Of a stretch of 25,049 bases of DNA, positions 9,823 to 19,750 are shown piece after piece. Position numbers and translations under genes: made by a program. The notes under the pieces were generated by a model. The model was not told the DNA's origin. It ran no database searches and saw only the letters and a program-made list of their open reading frames with translations. Source of the DNA: Dentipellis sp. KUC8613 (taxonomy: Eukaryota > Basidiomycota > Agaricomycetes > Russulales > Hericiaceae); contig NSJX01000104.1 of NCBI GenBank assembly GCA_002286715.1, positions 20,851 to 45,899 on the forward strand, in the 5' to 3' direction. Within the stretch, counting starts at the first letter, position 1. Every line of letters begins with the position of its first letter.

Positions 9823-12665
9823 ATGTCGACCTCTCGATTTCGCATCACGGGCGCTAGAAGCCATGTCACGTCAGAAGACCTCGGCATTACAACATTTGAA
9901 TTACACGATCTTGCCCCTGCACAGCCTGCAAAACCGAAGCCTGTGTGCATTGCACGACCCCGGGGACCGCCGAGAGGGAGCTTTGAGTGGGATCTCGCGA
10001 AAGAGGGATACAATGAACGGTGGGCTACATTGACGGTGTTTCAACAGTGGCTTCGTGATGAATGCAACAAAAACTGTATTGAACTACGGAAACACAAGGA
10101 GGAAACAAACTCATCTACCAACGAGCGCACCTGGATCACAAAGACAACGTACGTTTGCGCTCGGAAGGGGACAGGCGGCACGAAGCGCTATGAGCGCAAA
10201 ACCGATCGAGAATTCAAGATCGCCTCGAAGCGGCTCGAGGACGGCTGCACATGCCGTTTGACTGTCAAAACGTACCCCGGAACGGACGAGATCCTAGGCT
10301 TGTATCGTGTGGAGCACACGCATCCAATTGGGGATCTCAATGTCATATACACGCGCGTGACGCCCGAGGTTCGCATGCGCATGATGGAGATGCTTCGGAT
10401 GAGAATCGGAGCCGATCACATCGTAAGTTTCCGAGCACTGCGCTTCTATTAGGATCTAATCTAGGCACAGTTACAAAGCATACAGAACGACCCGACATCG
10501 ACGCGTCGCGACTCGTTCGTGAGCATGGCAGATGTACGGCGTATACAGCGGTGCCTTGACATGCATATGACACGTCTTAGAAGCGATGACGGCCCATCCA
10601 CAGCCGAATGGGTCAAGATATTAGAACGGCAAGGGGATCTTCTGTTCTTCAAAGCGAAGAACACGGCACCTCCAGCCGATCACGAAGATCTTGCATCAGA
10701 TCTATTTGTGCTCTGCATCCAGACGCCGTGGCAGCGCGCGTGCTGGCAGATGCACAGCCCCCGATTTGCCGGAATCGATGCGACACACAACACGACACAG
10801 TATGTCGACATGAGTCTCTTCACGCTTCTTGTGCGTGACCGGTGGGGGCACGGTACGCTACTCCTCATTCTATCTACGCTTTTTAATTAATTTTTCTCGT
10901 AGGGATACCTGTTGCATTTATGATATCTTCGAATGCAACCGGCAATACGATAGGATTTTTTTTAGAACTTGTCAAGCACAAGAGCCTGGAAGTTGTACCT
11001 AAACACTTCATGACGGATCGTGATCTCGCCCAAATTAATGCGATCAAGAAGCACTTCCCCGATGCGGAGGTATTTCTGTGCTGGTGGCACGTACTCCATG
11101 CTTGGCAGCAGCATTTTCACGTAACACAATTTGCGGATCTCTGGACGAAGCTCAAAAAATGGGTACGGGTCGGGACGGTAGCCGAGTACGATCAGATCTG
11201 GCGAGAGATTCAAGCCGAGGCACCAAAAAGCGTTGTCGACTATCTCGCTACAGAATGGGTTCCGGTTTCGAAACAGTGGTCAGCCGTCTATCGCAAAGGC
11301 CGGCATGTTTTCGAAGAAAGTGATACAAATATGCTAGTTGAATCGTATGTACTTCATATTTGAATATGTGTTGGTCCCTAATTTATGTCCCTCCCCAGCT
11401 GGCACCACCTCTTGAAGGGCAAATTTCTCTGCGGTAAACGGAATCGACGGCTCGACCATCTACTTTACGTATTGACCAAGGATGCGTTACCGTACTTCGA
11501 GCATCGAAAGAGGCGGCAAGATATTGGCTTCGAAGGGATGGACTTGGCTAAGAAGGCCGAGAAAGATATTTTTAGACTTGGCGTTCAGATCTCGGAAGAT
11601 CAGATTGAACGCTTAGGGATTCATTCTTTCCGCGTTCGCTCTCAATCGTCTCCTGACACGGTCTACAATATTGATATTGATGCCTACGTCTGCGACTGTC
11701 CCGCTTATCCTCGTCTCGACATCTGCAAGCACCTTGTCGCCGTGCAGACACATTTTCCAGACACGGCGGCGATGGGCGCTTCTGCCGATCACTTCGGAAA
11801 TTTGACAGATGGCCCTGGAGAAGCACAAGAAGCACCTGTCAATCGCATGACAGCTGCCGTCACGACGACTCCAGAGGCGACCAATCAGGATGCTTCTCGA
11901 CAAGTCAATGACTTATTGGTATTGACTCAGCATATTTTTGCCCAAGTGAAGGATTCCCCCGACATGCAGATAGCAGAAAATATTGCCCTCATCAATAAAG
12001 CACTCCAAGAAATAATTCAAGAGATATCAAGCAGTAAAAAAGCGATTCTCCCCCCAGCCGTTCCCGTCCCACCGAATCAACATAGCTGGCCGGAGACCGC
12101 CGCGAAGATGATCGGCCAAGCGAAGGGCAAGAAGCGCCGAATGTACACGGATCCGTATGCCGGAGGCGAGCGCAGCGGCAAGAAGGCGAAGTCGGATGTG
12201 CTCGTAGCGCCCACAGCCACGATCCCATCAGCATCACCCCCGCCGCTTACAGCGCCTTCTCGCGCGCACAGCCCGTCGCCTGCGCCCGAAATCGCGCCCC
12301 CGCCTGCCACTGCGCCCCCCGTGGTGCAACACGCGCCCCGCAAGAACGCCGCACCTCGCAAGAAGGCCGCGCCTCGCAAGAAGGCCGTGTCTGTACCCGC
12401 CGTCGTGCCTGCGCCCACACCCGCACCCGCTGCTGCACTCGCGCCCGCTCCCGTGCTCACTTCTGCGCCCGTGCCTGGGCCGATCATCCACCCCGCGTTC
12501 ATTCCTGTCGCCCCTCCCGCATACGCCGTGCCTTCTGCTAGTGCACCTCCCACCGGCCCTCTCATATATGGACCTCCTCCTCCCGTACTCTACTACCCGC
12601 CACCCGGCTATCCATACCCAATGTACTGGGGCTTCACAGCTCCTTATCCCCCTCCTCAGATGTAG
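9823..12665 (+). CDS. MULE-type transposase with FAR1/WRKY-GCM1-like N-terminus and SWIM zinc finger
   Basis: Exons 9823-10422, 10465-10852, 10903-11344 and 11399-12665 join in frame (introns 42, 50 and 54 nt) to 898 residues. N-terminal part (about 60-175): Cys-Cys-His-His pattern with YVCARKG, GCTCRL and EHTHPIG, as in FAR1/FLYWCH-like DNA-binding domains. MULE catalytic core: FAGIDATHNT (D305), FMTDRDLAQ (D368), CWWHVLHAW, and TNMLVESWHHLLKGKF (E476). SWIM finger: C575-x-C577...C586-x-H588. The tail (about 650-898) is Pro/Ala-rich with a basic triplet APRKKA at about 798-815 and a Tyr/Pro-rich end. All catalytic and metal residues are kept and no frame is broken, so it may be active or domesticated. 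I see no terminal inverted repeats flanking it. ATG 9823 is the first in frame after the CGT tract. Confidence 0.85.
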
Positions 12666-13140
12666 TTTACATTTTTTTTCACCGCTAATTTGTTGTATTT
12701 TATTCAATACATGATGTTTTGTTCTATCTACTACAGAGGAACTTCGTTATCGTGGCTCAGAGGCCTGCGCGCGCCAGATCCGAGGACCCAGACATCCGGT
12801 GTGGCCTCCGGACCCTCGCCGACGCGTCCGAAGAGTTGTGGCGCGGTGCGCCTCGTGTATTTCCTTTTTGAGACTGACGCGTCCAGGCACGGGTGGCGGA
12901 AAGACGCCAACTTGGACCAGCTCCTGCAGCAGTCGAATCTGTCAAGCTCCGACTCAAGTTGTGATCACAACTCATAAGTCATCGCGGGTCCACCTGCTAT
13001 CTCGTGTGTACACCCATCCTTCTGCATGACCTCGTTCACCTGTCTCGCGCATGCGTATACTTATCAACTAACGCAACTCTCGTCAACTGGCAGAAGTGAA
13101 GGAGAGAGAGAGACTGATGCCTTGAAAATGGTATCCAGGT
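12666..13140 (+). repeat. Possible leader and exon-like module of composite repeat (copy G)
   Basis: No family is recognised. The segment starts at the MULE stop, turns GC-rich at about 12760, and ends in a run leading to CCAG|GTGCGT at 13135-13144, the same donor-like junction seen at 17335 and 17793. A short intron-like stretch follows, then the palindrome at 13182. The 12690-12977 open frame encodes nothing recognisable. Confidence 0.4.
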
Positions 13141-13181
13141 GCGTTGATGTCCTTTTTTCACTTTATCACAGGCTGACTACA

Positions 13182-13203
13182 CGAGCCCGGGATCCCGGGC
13201 TCG
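13182..13203. repeat. 22-bp perfect palindrome with core GAGCCCGGGATCCCGGGCTC (copy 1)
   Basis: The 20-bp core is identical at 17380-17399 and 17837-17860. Here the symmetry extends one further base pair (C...G) on each side. It lies about 40 bp after a CAG|GTGCGT donor-like site and just before the GC-rich core, as in the other copies. Confidence 0.9.
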
Positions 13204-14175
13204 AGTACTTACTAGTTCTTCATGCGCCCCCTCACCCACCCATCATGCACCTCTGCCGCACCTCTGCCTCTCCCAACTCCCCTGCCCGCCATCATCATGC
13301 GCGCTCTGGGGCCGTTGGTACACCATGACGGTCTCTTACGCTCTGCCCTGTTGTCTCGCGCCTTGCCCTACCATCTTTGTGCCCCATCGCATTGTCGTGC
13401 TGGCAGCGGCATCTCGTGCCCCGTGATCGCCTCTCCCATCCCTCCCCACTGTCTGCACGTCCTGCTGCCCCTTGTTGCGTACTGCAGCACCGCTGTCACA
13501 CGTGTCGTGCCCTGCGGCTTCGTCTTTGCGGCATGCTCCCCCCTCGCGTCTACCCCGCTCTGCCGACTGCGCACCCGCCGCCCTCATGCACCCTCGCTCA
13601 GCGCTCTTCTGCACCCCAGCACCCGTCCTCACTCTCCATCACGTGCCGCTGTCGCGCTGCCCTTGCGCGCCATTGCACACCGTTGTGCCGCCCTCATGCG
13701 CCACCCTCCCACGCCCTCCTCGCCCCCTCGCTCAGCCGTCGTGTCGCATGCCCAGTGAGGGGCACCGCCACAAGCCCTGTGCCGCCATCACCCGTCTTCG
13801 CACCGCCATTTCCCGGCCGTGTGGTGCTGTTTCATGCCCACGCGCCGCCGTTTTGCTCCTGCAAGCATGCATTGGCCTCTTGCGTGTCCCTGCAGCCCCC
13901 GCACCACCTCCATATTGCCGCCCTCCCCTCATGCCCTCGCTGCATTGTTTCTACTGCGGGCCGCGGTGTTGTACGTCTTCGCTGCACTGTCGTGCTCTGC
14001 AGCGCCATCTCGGCCTGCGCAGTACCTCCTCACACTCTACTGCCGCCGTCTCAACTCTCGTGGCGCTGTCTTGCGCCCGTTGGCCACTGTCTCACATATC
14101 TTGTGTGCACCCCTGATCATGCCCCTCCTGTGACCCAGCAACATGGCGTTGGCTGTCACGCTCATCTCCATCTTC
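13204..14175 (+). repeat. GC-rich core of composite repeat (copy G)
   Basis: Degenerate pyrimidine-strand words (CGCCATTGCACACC, TGCCGCCCTCATGCG, CCGTCGTG) recur with no strict period. Several overlapping frames of 100-270 codons are open on both strands; all translate to Ser/Pro/Arg/Cys/His low complexity and none has a recognisable domain, so no gene is called. Confidence 0.6.
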
Positions 14176-14179
14176 ATCT

Positions 14180-14518
14180 GAAAAAATTCCCATAGGTCTA
14201 TAGACATATATACCTTCTATAACTTATATAGGGCCATAGCAATGTAGAATTGTTGATACACTATAGAACTACCACACACAGCTATGATAGTGCTATGGAG
14301 TGCTATGGAATTAGGTACATTGCTATGGCTGCTATGAAAATGAGGCACATTGCTATGGCTGCTATGAAACAATGTACTATACTATGATTGCTCTGGGTGC
14401 TCAACAAGCTACACAGACTATATGTTCTATGCAAACAATATAACAATCACAATAACTATACATACAATGCAACCACCTCTGCAGCTATGCAGTATATCCA
14501 GCTGGGATATTTCAGATG
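14180..14518 (+). repeat. AT-rich CTATGG-repeat tail (copy 2)
   Basis: Contains GGGCCATAGCAA, CTATGATAGTGCTATGG and two near-identical units ACATTGCTATGGCTGCTATGA (about 14318 and 14348). The same words appear at 20520-20680. It ends in TTCAGATG (14511-14518), a few bases from the gypsy LTR end. Confidence 0.75.
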
Positions 14519-14524
14519 CTTCTT

Positions 14525-15026
14525 TGAACTCAATTCCAGACAGTGTGAATATTGAAATCCATTTTATTGATTGCTGTCAAGACTGGTGCTAAGACGACTA
14601 GAGAACCACCCAAGTCACCGACCGGACCGGGTATGAGAGCGAGTGAGGCAGACGAGAGTGCCGACGAGGTCAAAGACGCAGTGCAGCTGGTATTGCCAGG
14701 TATAGTACGTGTAGACGAAATGGACAATCTAGAGAACTATGGACAGAGCGAAGCGGTATATATATGACGGAGAACAATAGCATAGTGTCCAGAACGGGAA
14801 CAATGGGGAATCTGAATGGGTACAGTAGTGTACAGTAATGGGCACAGCCCAGAATAGGGAACAATAGGAAATCCAAAAAGGGAAGACAATAAGGGAGGCA
14901 GTGTAATCAGGGCTGTGTCGTCATGGGGCCAGGTATGCATGTGATCTGTGGTACTTGGTCATGTGATGGGACGCGTCGTGCGGAAGGAGGCAAGGAAAGT
15001 GACAAGAAATGGAGCGATCCTTGACA
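14525..15026 (-). mobile_element. 3' long terminal repeat of the gypsy element
   Basis: On minus it starts TGTCAAGGATCG at 15026, directly after a purine tract (15041-15027, AGAGAGGGGGTGA). It contains a TATATATA box near 14758-14765 and an AATAAA signal (14568-14563, minus). The far end is set at a CA dinucleotide at 14525 and is uncertain, because no second LTR is in the window to compare. The integrase frame runs about 65 bp into it before stopping. Confidence 0.65.
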
Positions 15027-16698
15027 TCACCCCCTCTCTAAGACGCACTTTCTCCTGGAGTGCATGGTGGGCGTGGACAGGGTCAAGGTAAATGAGGCCT
15101 CTGAGGTTTGGTGGTCGTAGGGCTGTGGGATGACACTTGTAGAATTCAGTGATTGCACCAGTGGCGTTAGATAGGACAGTTCGAGAGCGCCATTGATTTT
15201 CGGAGTCTGGGTATCCAACCCACTTGACAAGATATTCGATACCTCGTTTGTTGCGGGTAAGGCGAGCATCAAGGACCTTTTCGACCTCATATTCTTCTTC
15301 GCCATCAATGAGTTCAGGGGTTGGGGCAGGGAAGTTGGGACCATGTGCGTCGGTTTCCTTGTAAGGGGATAGGAGAGATGCATGGAAGACAGGGTGGATG
15401 CGCCAGGCATGGGGTAACTTGAGGCGGTAAGTGACAGGGCCAATGACATCAACAACCTCAAAGGGACCGAGGCGTTTTGCTGCCAACTTAGCCTTGGGAC
15501 GTGTAGTTTTAACATTCTTGCCATCTAGCCAGACCTTATCACCCTTGTTGAACTTGACACTGTCCTGTGCGTGATCGCCGTTGGTACGCTTCATGATATC
15601 AGCTGCAATCTGGAGGCTAGCTTGTAAGTCCTCGCGGATCTGCTCCAGGTGCTTGAACCGTTCCTCAATGGTGGGTAGCGGGGAGGTTGTGCTGACGCTG
15701 GGAATGGCCACTGGGATGTATCCAAGGAGCATTTCGAATGGAGAGCGTCCAGTAGCACTGTGGGTTCGATGATTGTGTGAGAACTCTGCGAATGGTACCC
15801 ATTTGACCCAGTCATCTTGACGATAGTCACAGAATGCACGTAGGTATTGTTCGAATTCTTGGTTGAAGCGTTCCGACTCGCCATCAGTTTGAGGATGGTA
15901 AGCCGTGCTGAGAGCCGACTTGATCTGTAACTTCTCGAACACTCCACGCATAACCTTGCCTGCATACTGAGGGCCCCGATCAGAGATCAGTCGATCCCAC
16001 AAGCCATAGTGACGATAGATTTTGTCGATGAGAAGGTCAACTGTTTGGTCGCTGGTAATGGTCTTGGTGCATGGGGTGATAGTGACGTGTTTAGTGAAAC
16101 GGTCAACCACCACACAGACAGAGTCAAATCCTTTGCAGACTGGGAGGTCGACAATGAAATCCGATGTAATGTCTTGGTAGGGCCGGGTGGGGATGGCGTT
16201 AGGTACTGTCTCGACATGTGGACGGTGGGTCTGGTTCTTGGTACTTTGACAAATTGCACAGCCATCAACATAGTCACGGATAAACACAGACATGCCTGGC
16301 CACCAGTAATTTCTTGTGACCAGCTCATAAGTCTTGTGCCGTCCTGGATGTCCTGCCTGTGGCGAGTCGTGGTGCATCTTGACTATATCTCGGCGGAGTT
16401 CTTGGTCAGCTGGTACGTAGACTTTGCCTCTGAAGAGGACAATTCCGTCTTCATAATTCCACTCCTGGAGGTTCTTGACGAGAGAACGTGGTCCATTGCG
16501 CAATATGGCATCCAGAGCATTTGCCACTTCAATATCCTTTGATTTGGCATTGCGGATGCGTTGCCTAAGTTCTGTGTTGCCCAGAGAAGTGACCATTGAT
16601 GGGCGGGTTGCACAGATTTGGAAGAACTTGGGATCTAACAGGACACATTCAATATTGTCGTTCTCCACCCCCTCTCTATGATCCGGACGCCTCGACAT
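14959..16698 (-). pseudogene. Ty3/gypsy chromovirus polyprotein, integrase-chromodomain half, 5'-truncated
   Basis: 579 uninterrupted codons. The frame opens with SRRPDH, the usual end of the gypsy RNase H region (ADALSRRPDH), so protease, reverse transcriptase and most of RNase H are missing. Then: H2C2 zinc finger (H110, H117, C147, C150); integrase core with D180, D240 and E276 (the D240-E276 gap is 35, as expected for DD35E); GPF/Y module near 411-429; and a C-terminal chromodomain (about 467-525, EEEYEVEKVLDARL...YLVKWVGYPDSENQWR). The tail overlaps the LTR start. In this family the integrase inserts cDNA and the chromodomain guides it to modified chromatin. The break is at the TCTGATTCATC left end of the neighbouring repeat, whose base pairs help form the spurious ATG. 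Autonomous transposition is not possible from this piece. Confidence 0.92.
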
Positions 16699-17110
16699 TC
16701 TGATTCATCTATGAATCAGTTCTAATAATCTGGGGAGCCAGCAAAACTCACAAACTTCAAAAAGTCCACTTCTGGTCATTGGTTCCCACGATATCAGCCA
16801 AATGGGCTCCCAGCACCTTGTATACATTTTCTGTACGCTTCAATGTTTGCTCAATCAACACGAAATTTGGTAAATGCATACATTGCAGCTGCCTCTACTT
16901 GCATTGGTTTTGTCTAATTTTTTGAATGCCTATTACGCTCAGAACGTTGAAGTCGCGTTGCGCGAAATGAGTTATGTTCGAGAGACATGAGTATTGAATG
17001 CTTGTATATTCAGTAATGTCTTCGAAACTTTTTGTGAAAGTATGTCATACTGGTATATACTCCCTATAATTTATTAAAACATTTAAAGATTTTATTCACT
17101 CCTCAAAGAA
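16699..17110 (+). mobile_element. Left end and AT-rich leader of composite repeat (copy B)
   Basis: Begins with TCTGATTCATC (16699-16709), part of the palindrome 16700-16719, immediately after the truncated gypsy frame. The AT-rich leader shares ordered blocks with 4738-4366 (minus strand), then passes into an exon-like module. No reading frame of interest. Confidence 0.65.
16700..16719 (+). repeat. Terminal palindrome CTGATTCAT-n2-ATGAATCAG (second copy)
   Basis: Same sequence as the palindrome at 4717-4736 on the other strand. It stands at the exact junction with the truncated gypsy integrase frame. Confidence 0.85.
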
Positions 17111-17400
17111 CAAGTTCGTTCGGTGCCGCTGTGCTGATGAACAGTGCGCGGGAATTGCCAAAGCCCGCGCAGACGCGACTTCGTGAAGTACTCTCGACAT
17201 CAACATACTCAACATACTCCCCTTGCGAGCGCCACCACGACCGCCCCTCCTCAACACACACAACAGATGCACACGCCCATCGCGCGCCGCTCGGTATGGG
17301 TCGATAGGGGAGAGAAGGAGGATTGGGTGTCCAGGTGCGTCGCAGTCACTATGATTTTACTTTTGACTGACCACGCGGTGAGCCCGGGATCCCGGGCTCG
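17111..17400 (+). repeat. Exon-like module, intron-like segment and palindrome (copy B, first unit)
   Basis: Contains GTGCGCGGGAATTGCC at 17144-17159, as in copies A and C, then ACACACAACAGATGCACACG, and a GTGTCCAG|GTGCGTCGCAG donor-like junction at 17335/17336. About 38 bp on is a CTGAC branch-like word, and then the palindrome core GAGCCCGGGATCCCGGGCTC (17380-17399). No coherent protein is encoded across the junction. Confidence 0.6.
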
Positions 17401-17721
17401 CGTCCTTGGTGCGCCCTCCACATCCCGCCGTCGCCCTCCTCGCCACGCCGCCACTCTCCACCCGTCGCTGTCGCCGTCCATGACTCGCACTCGTTCTCCA
17501 TCCCCTGCCATCGCTACCCGCCTTTTCACGTGTCGTACGCACCGTCCTCTGTCTCGTGCGCGCTCGCCGTCTGCACGCGCTCACGCTCGATCCGTCATCC
17601 TTCTCGCACCCATATGCACCGTCTCCTGCCACACTGTGCGGCCGCTGCTGCACAGACAGCCATTTGTCGTGCCGCACGGCCGTCGTCTGACGTCGCGACG
17701 GTGCTGTTCCGCGTCTGTCCT

Positions 17722-17861
17722 CATCAACAGACGCACACGCCCATTGCACGCCCGTTAGTATTAGAAGCTTGGGGGGAGAGTTTGTGTTTTCAGGTGCGTC
17801 GCAGTGCCTGTGATTCTTACTTTTATAACTGACTGCGTGAGCCCGGGATCCCGGGCTCACG
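17722..17861 (+). repeat. Second unit of the donor-palindrome module; 26-bp palindrome
   Basis: Repeats 17258-17400 about 460 bp downstream: AACAGACGCACACGCCCAT, then TTCAG|GTGCGTCGCAGTG (intron start 17794), CTGAC, and a palindrome. Symmetry here extends to 26 bp (17836-17861), with the same 20-bp core in the middle. The flanks differ by about a quarter of positions by eye, so the duplication is not recent, yet the palindrome core is identical. Confidence 0.75.
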
Positions 17862-17877
17862 TCCTTGTCGCCCTCCA

Positions 17878-18335
17878 GGTCCCGCCGTCTGCGCGCTCCC
17901 CCGCCGTCTGCGCGCTCCTCCGCCGTCTGCGCGCCCCACCACTCCCTCTCAATGCCCCACGCCGCCATCTTTGGGCCCCGCTGGGCCATCTGCGACCCAC
18001 ACTGCCATCTGCACGCCCCGCCGCGCCCTCTCAATGCCCAGCTGGGCCGTCTGTGCCTCACGGCGCCGTCTTTCGCCCCACGCTGCCATCTTCCACCCCA
18101 TGCTGCTACCTTTGGGCCCCGCTGGGCCGTCTGCTCCCCACGCTGCCGTCTTCCGCCCCACTGGGCCGTCTTCGGGCCCCACTGGGCCGTCTGCTCGCCC
18201 AGCTAGGCCGTCTGCGCCCAACACCGCCGTCTGCGCACTTCGCTGCACCCTCTCAACACCCCGCCATGCCGTCTGCGCCCCGCCGCGCCGTCTACGCGCC
18301 CCGCCGCACCCTCTCCACGCACCACGGGGCCATCT
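17878..18335 (+). repeat. Minisatellite of about 19-22 bp units, consensus like GCTGGGCCGTCTGCGCCCCA
   Basis: About twenty imperfect units, for example CCGCCGTCTGCGCGCTCC at the start and GCTGGGCCGTCTGCTCCCC near 18120. Translations in any frame give repetitive Pro/Ala/Arg/Leu peptides. The surroundings (17400-17720 and 18336-19100) are the same kind of GC-rich DNA, with looser repetition. Confidence 0.75.
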
Positions 18336-19130
18336 TGCGCTCCACGCCGCCAACGTCACATATGCCGTCACGCCGTCGTACCCCGTCTCCCCGCCACCAT
18401 TCGCCTCCGCGACGATGCCACTCACCCACGCGCCGCCGCCCCGCGCTGCCGTCACCCGCCCTGGGCCGCCATCACGGCCCAAGCTCCGCCGTCATGCGCC
18501 GATCGACGCGCCCTGCGTGCTACGGCGCCTCGCGCCCTCTGGCGCCCCGCCACCGCCGACATCACACACGCTGTCTCCCCGCGCCCTGACGACGATGCGC
18601 CCCGCCGACGCCGCTCCGCACGCACTCACGTCACCATCACGCGTGCCCACGGGGTTGTCGCACACCCCAGCGGCGTCATTTCACGGCCGTGACCTCACGA
18701 CGCCGCCTGCTAGCGACGCTGCAGCAGGCGCGTGCGGTTCCTCTTGTGCCCATGCGCCCCTGTCCCGCAAGCCGCCCCTTCTCCTGCACGTGGTGCCTCC
18801 CGCGCATGCCCTCATTCCCGCAGCCCTGCTTCCCCTCTCCCCTCACCGCTCCGCCTTCCCTGGCACGTTAGTGCGTACCGTGTCGCGCGCGTGCATACCG
18901 TGTCGTGCTGGCGCGCACTCTTGTCGTGCCACCCGCTCCACCCTTGCTGCCTTCGGCCCGGCCTGTGCCTCTTGCCCCCATTCACCTCTCCGCCTACACT
19001 TCCCTCTCGCCTTCCCTCGTCGCTTCATCCTACCTCGTGCGCTGTGCGCCGCCTCATGTCTGTGCACGCTCGCACCGTCTCGCTGTTGCGCGCTTCTGGG
19101 AGGGTGTGGAGCCGGCCGTTGGGCGCAAAG
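18336..19130 (+). repeat. GC-rich core of composite repeat (copy B), loosely repetitive
   Basis: Continues the pyrimidine-rich composition (CGCCGCCCCGCGCTGCCGTC, CTCACCGCTCCGCC). Overlapping frames up to 429 codons are open through it and the minisatellite, with no domain visible and matching open frames on the other strand. I take these as compositional. Confidence 0.55.
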
Positions 19131-19136
19131 ACAAAG

Positions 19137-19398
19137 ATGGCGGGCGAGAATGCAAGCGAGACCGAGAACGCAGACATCGGCTGCCGTCCAGCGAGTCCCG
19201 ACCAGACCCATCGCCCTATCGCACCAGCGGGTGGACAAGGATTGGAGTCTTGGGGAGTGAAAAATGCAACTGAAAATGTACGTATCTATGCGTTTTTGGC
19301 TTTCGTTCTTTCGCTGATATGTTCCTCTCTAGCAGGACCGAACATCGAAGCATAGCATGTGCAAAAAGGGCCCCTCGCGACGCCGCCTTGCGCCCTAG
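19137..19398 (+). CDS. Possible small two-exon gene, unknown product
   Basis: ATG at 19137 opens a frame to 19277. There a textbook intron follows (19278-19332, GTACGTATC...CTGAT...CTCTCTAG), and exon 2 (19333-19398) continues in frame to TAG, giving 68 residues. The peptide is hydrophilic: MAGENASETENADIG at the start, GGQGLESWGVKNATEN before the junction, and a basic end KKGPSRRRLAP. No family is recognised. It follows the GC-rich core of copy B and precedes the importin fragment, whose frame is different. It may be the exon of a repeat-borne transcript rather than a real protein gene. Confidence 0.35.
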
Positions 19399-19750
19399 TG
19401 ACAAGGTCTTCGCCTACCAACGCCCCACCGACGCCATCTCGGCCCAATGGCGCACCACCGGCACCGCTGCGTGGCCCAGCAACGCCTCGCGCCCCAAATC
19501 CGCCTTCGCGTTTCGCTCGCGCTTTTGGTTCTCGCACATGCATCCCCTCCGCTGCCTCGCTCGCTCCAGCGCCGCTGTCTCGCACGTCCTCGGCCCTGTT
19601 GTCAGCCACTGGCGCCGTCTCGCGCCGCACTCTTCCACCCTCGCTCCCCTCAGGCCGTTGTCCCGCTCCCTAGCGGCATCAAGTGCATCCCCGCGACTAT
19701 CTAGTGCCCTGCGACGTCGTCTTTGCGCCCTGCCCAGCCGTCTTCGCGCC

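Noticed and set aside
16009..16542. Plus-strand frame of 177 codons
   Set aside because: Antisense shadow of the gypsy integrase.
17878..18335. CRISPR array
   Set aside because: Units are degenerate and contiguous with no unique spacers, and the genome is eukaryotic.
17971..19260. 429-codon frame through the 17.9-19.1 kb block
   Set aside because: Period follows the 19-22 bp repeat, no domain, rival frames open on both strands.
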